Origin: JADHOX01 sp038120515
GTDB taxonomy: Bacteria; Pseudomonadota; Alphaproteobacteria; Rickettsiales; JABIRX01
Direction of reading: 5' to 3'
Assembly: GCA_038120515.1 (NCBI GenBank)
Contig: JAYOLW010000031.1
Location: forward strand, 1-8,334
DNA length: 8,334 nucleotides
A program made the position numbers and the translations under genes. Below are positions 6,699 through 8,334 of this stretch, piece after piece. Under the pieces are notes generated by a model, which was given only the letters and a program-made list of their open reading frames with translations, was not told the origin of the DNA and searched no databases. The stretch's first letter is position 1, and every line of letters begins with the position of its first letter.

Positions 6699-7112
6699 AT
6701 GCCCATTACCGAGCAATTATTACAAATTTTTATTGATCAATTAGTTGCAAGTTTAGTTGTACCAATGCGTGAAGCATATATTTTAGATATGATCGAGAAC
6801 TTAAATTCAGAAATATATTTAATCGGCTTAATACTTGCATGGCTTGGTAGCATTATCGGCGGCATATTAAGTTATATTATTGGTTATTTATTAGCAAATG
6901 GATTTTTTAATTTTGACAAGAAAAATTTAGACCCAAAGAAATATAAAAACCTACATTATTTCATGCTGTTAGTACCACTAAATTATTTTGGCGGTGTTAT
7001 TACTTTTCTCGCTGGCTTTGGACATATGAATAAAAAGAAATTTATATTATACCTTACAGCTATCAATAGTGTTTTTTTTATAGCCAAATCTATCATTTAC
7101 CTGGTTAAATAA
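6699..7112 (+). CDS. Small integral membrane protein, VTT/DedA-like (tentative)
   Basis: A 137-residue protein with about three hydrophobic segments (roughly 40-67, 86-108 and 114-135) and an amphipathic N-terminus. The pattern LGSIIGGILSYIIGYLL (49-65), then a polar linker, then VPLNYFGGVITFLAGFGHM (92-110) followed by a Lys-rich turn and another helix resembles the VTT (SNARE-associated/DedA/YqaA) domain, with its Gly-x-x-x-Gly...Tyr-x-x-Gly helix and re-entrant Pro...Ala-Gly loop. It is shorter than the usual 190-220 residues of DedA proteins and lacks the flanking helices. VTT proteins are linked to lipid flipping and envelope homeostasis; that role here is inference. No Shine-Dalgarno precedes the ATG at 6699, and Met23 is an alternative start that also lacks one. 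The 3' end overlaps fmt tail-to-tail by 8 bp. Confidence 0.72.
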   Translation: MPITEQLLQIFIDQLVASLVVPMREAYILDMIENLNSEIYLIGLILAWLGSIIGGILSYIIGYLLANGFFNFDKKNLDPKKYKNLHYFMLLVPLNYFGGVITFLAGFGHMNKKKFILYLTAINSVFFIAKSIIYLVK

Positions 7113-7998
7113 AACCCTTTAAGAACTCTCCTACTGGCATCCTGCTTTTGCCTTCATACTGCACAGATTCAGGAATGATAACCCCATCAGAGCATTTAAA
7201 ACTAAGCTTATCTTTACTGATTTTTATAGCTTCATTTTGCATTGAATTTTCAAAACTTGCTTTAAATATCTTAAGTCTTTTACCATCAAGATATGTAAAT
7301 GCTGCTGGATAGTCTGCAAGTCCTCTAATAAGGTTTATAATTTCATAACCATTTAAAGAAAAATCAAGCTCAGTTTCGGCTTTGGTGATTTTAGCTGCAT
7401 AAGTAACCCCCTCTTTAGATTGAGGCGAATATGTGGCTGAGCCTTGAGCAATTTGGTCAATTACTTTTAGGGTTAAATCGGCACCAATATTTGCAGATAT
7501 GTCATGTAGCTCACTTGCTGTCATATTATCTGGTATCAATAGGTTTTCTGATAAAATAACATCACCCTGATCTAATTCTTTGGTCATGCTAATAATACAA
7601 ATATCAGTCGATTTATCACCTGCAATGATTGTTCTTTGGATTGGCGCAGCACCACGCCATCTTGGCAGTGAAGATGGGTGAATATTAATCGCCCCATATT
7701 TTGGAATATCAAGTAAAGACTGCGGCAGGATAAGCCCATACGCACAAACAACTAATAAATCTGGCTGCATATTTGCTAAAGCCTCAATATCTGACTGTTC
7801 TTTAAAATTTATGGGCGTTAAACATTTAATGTTATTTTTATCACAATATTCATGTATAACTGTTTTAAGTATCTTTTTACCTCTATTTCTAGCTCTTGGT
7901 GGTTGAGAATAACAACAAACCAGTTCATTTTTAGATTTATGAATTGCTATCAGTGCCGGAAGAGCAAACTCCGGACTCCCCATATAAATAATTTTCAT
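7105..7998 (-). CDS. fmt: Methionyl-tRNA formyltransferase
   Basis: Cytosolic enzyme that transfers a formyl group from 10-formyl-THF to Met-tRNA(fMet), producing the initiator tRNA for bacterial translation. The 297 residues are close to the usual length of about 310. The N-terminal Rossmann-type domain begins KIIYMGSPEFA. AYGLILP (86-92) is conserved. Catalytic residues are Asn105 and His107 in INIHPSSLPRWRGAAPIQR and Asp143 in LDQGD. The loop around SQPPRARNRGKK (31-42), which in the family contacts the tRNA acceptor, is present with the Pro-Pro form common in alphaproteobacteria. The C-terminal OB-like domain starts near 205 and is somewhat short. The ATG at 7998 gives the standard N-terminus but has no clear Shine-Dalgarno. 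The usual partner def (peptide deformylase) is not in this window. Confidence 0.97.
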   Translation of the reverse strand: MKIIYMGSPEFALPALIAIHKSKNELVCCYSQPPRARNRGKKILKTVIHEYCDKNNIKCLTPINFKEQSDIEALANMQPDLLVVCAYGLILPQSLLDIPKYGAINIHPSSLPRWRGAAPIQRTIIAGDKSTDICIISMTKELDQGDVILSENLLIPDNMTASELHDISANIGADLTLKVIDQIAQGSATYSPQSKEGVTYAAKITKAETELDFSLNGYEIINLIRGLADYPAAFTYLDGKRLKIFKASFENSMQNEAIKISKDKLSFKCSDGVIIPESVQYEGKSRMPVGEFLKGFI

Positions 7999-8167
7999 TA
8001 ATAAACTTTAACAGTTATGAATTTATTATTTTTTTTTTAACAAAAGTAAATGATTTCAGTTCATAATTATAAGGTAAAAATTATTAAGATATTGTAGAAA
8101 ACAGTAAATATATGTTGCTAAAAATATCACAATAATATATAGCATTCGTCATAAAATTGAGAATGAT
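7999..8167. other. Divergent intergenic region between fmt and the unknown gene
   Basis: This 169-bp gap is the largest non-coding stretch in the window and must hold the promoters of both flanking genes. On the minus strand a perfect TATAAT box (8071-8066) could serve fmt with a leader of about 60 nt, though I see no convincing -35 box. On the plus strand TTGCTA (8115-8120) with TATAGC 17 bp downstream is a weak candidate for the gene at 8168. A run of ten T (8029-8038) lies in what would be the fmt leader. No RNA gene or hairpin terminator is apparent. Confidence 0.6.
8066..8071 (-). promoter_or_regulatory. Candidate -10 box for fmt
   Basis: TATAAT on the minus strand matches the sigma70 -10 consensus exactly and lies about 68 bp before the fmt start codon. 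The bases 16-18 bp upstream do not resemble TTGACA. In DNA this rich in A and T a perfect hexamer by chance is not rare, so confidence is low. Confidence 0.35.
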
Positions 8168-8334
8168 ATGAAAGAAAATAGCCTAAAACATTCCTCTAAG
8201 AAATCCTTAGATTTATATGAAGAAAAAAATCCCATCAATGACGATTTAGATTCAAAGAGCGTAATCTCAGATATTACCGAATTCGAGACAATGACTGAGC
8301 CAGACTTTCAGTCTCTTCCACATGACGAATATTC
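8168..8334 (+). CDS. Unknown Ser/acidic-rich protein, 5' part only (runs off the window)
   Basis: An ATG at 8168 opens a frame that stays open to the last base, giving 55 complete codons beginning MKENSLKHSSKKSLDLYEEK and continuing with many Asp, Glu and Ser. No signal peptide, membrane segment or known motif is visible, and the stretch is predicted by eye to be disordered. TGAGAA ends about 5 nt before the ATG and could act as a weak Shine-Dalgarno. Other nearby ATGs (8112, 8163) run into stops within a few codons. The composition resembles the N-terminus of the 695-residue protein at 2752-4839. It reads toward the window edge, away from fmt. I cannot assign a function, and a chance open frame is possible. 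Confidence 0.62.
   Translation, partial: MKENSLKHSSKKSLDLYEEKNPINDDLDSKSVISDITEFETMTEPDFQSLPHDEY

Noticed and set aside
8006..8040. AACT...AGTT arms followed by a T-run as an intrinsic terminator on the plus strand
   Set aside because: The stem is only 4 bp, AT-rich and separated from the T-run, and no plus-strand gene ends just before it.
1..8334. tRNA, rRNA, CRISPR array, insertion sequence or attachment site
   Set aside because: Coding sequence fills nearly everything; the gaps (78, 20 and 169 bp) show no cloverleaf-like sequence, spaced direct repeats or transposase remains.

Overview
The window is AT-rich DNA (about one third G+C by eye, not counted) from a bacterium, densely packed with eight protein-coding genes and almost no non-coding sequence. 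The Fmt and IspA sequences, the TRAP permease with its C-terminal extension, and the low G+C suggest an alphaproteobacterium. A protein carrying eukaryote-style features (ankyrin-like segments and a C-terminal CaaX-like tetrapeptide) points to a host-associated, probably intracellular lineage such as Rickettsiales or a similar endosymbiont. This placement is inference; no rRNA is present to confirm it.

Layout. Positions 1-2755 (+) look like one operon: the 3' part of a fused TRAP-transporter permease (its start lies outside the window), a universal stress protein overlapping it by 8 bp, and ispA (farnesyl diphosphate synthase) 12 bp later. Positions 2752-4839 (-) hold a 695-residue protein of unknown family with a Ser/acidic disordered N-terminus, ankyrin-like segments, an HEICH zinc-protease-type motif and the C-terminus CCVIC. 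It has its own good sigma70-type promoter (4880-4907). Positions 4918-6678 (-) encode a complete half-size ABC exporter. Divergent from it, only 20 bp away, is a 137-residue membrane protein (6699-7112, +) resembling part of a VTT/DedA-like domain. Positions 7105-7998 (-) are fmt, methionyl-tRNA formyltransferase. A 169-bp non-coding gap separates fmt from the beginning of an unknown Ser/acidic-rich protein (8168 to the window end, +).

How the parts fit. The TRAP permease plus Usp pair recalls TRAP systems in which a Usp-type ATP-binding protein modulates the transporter. ispA supplies FPP for quinone and bactoprenol synthesis, and fmt formylates initiator tRNA; both are housekeeping genes. 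The most interesting item is the 695-residue protein: its domain make-up is what one would expect of a secreted effector protease anchored to host membranes by host prenylation. Nothing in the sequence proves secretion or catalytic activity. No RNA genes, insertion sequences, CRISPR arrays or prophage genes were seen.
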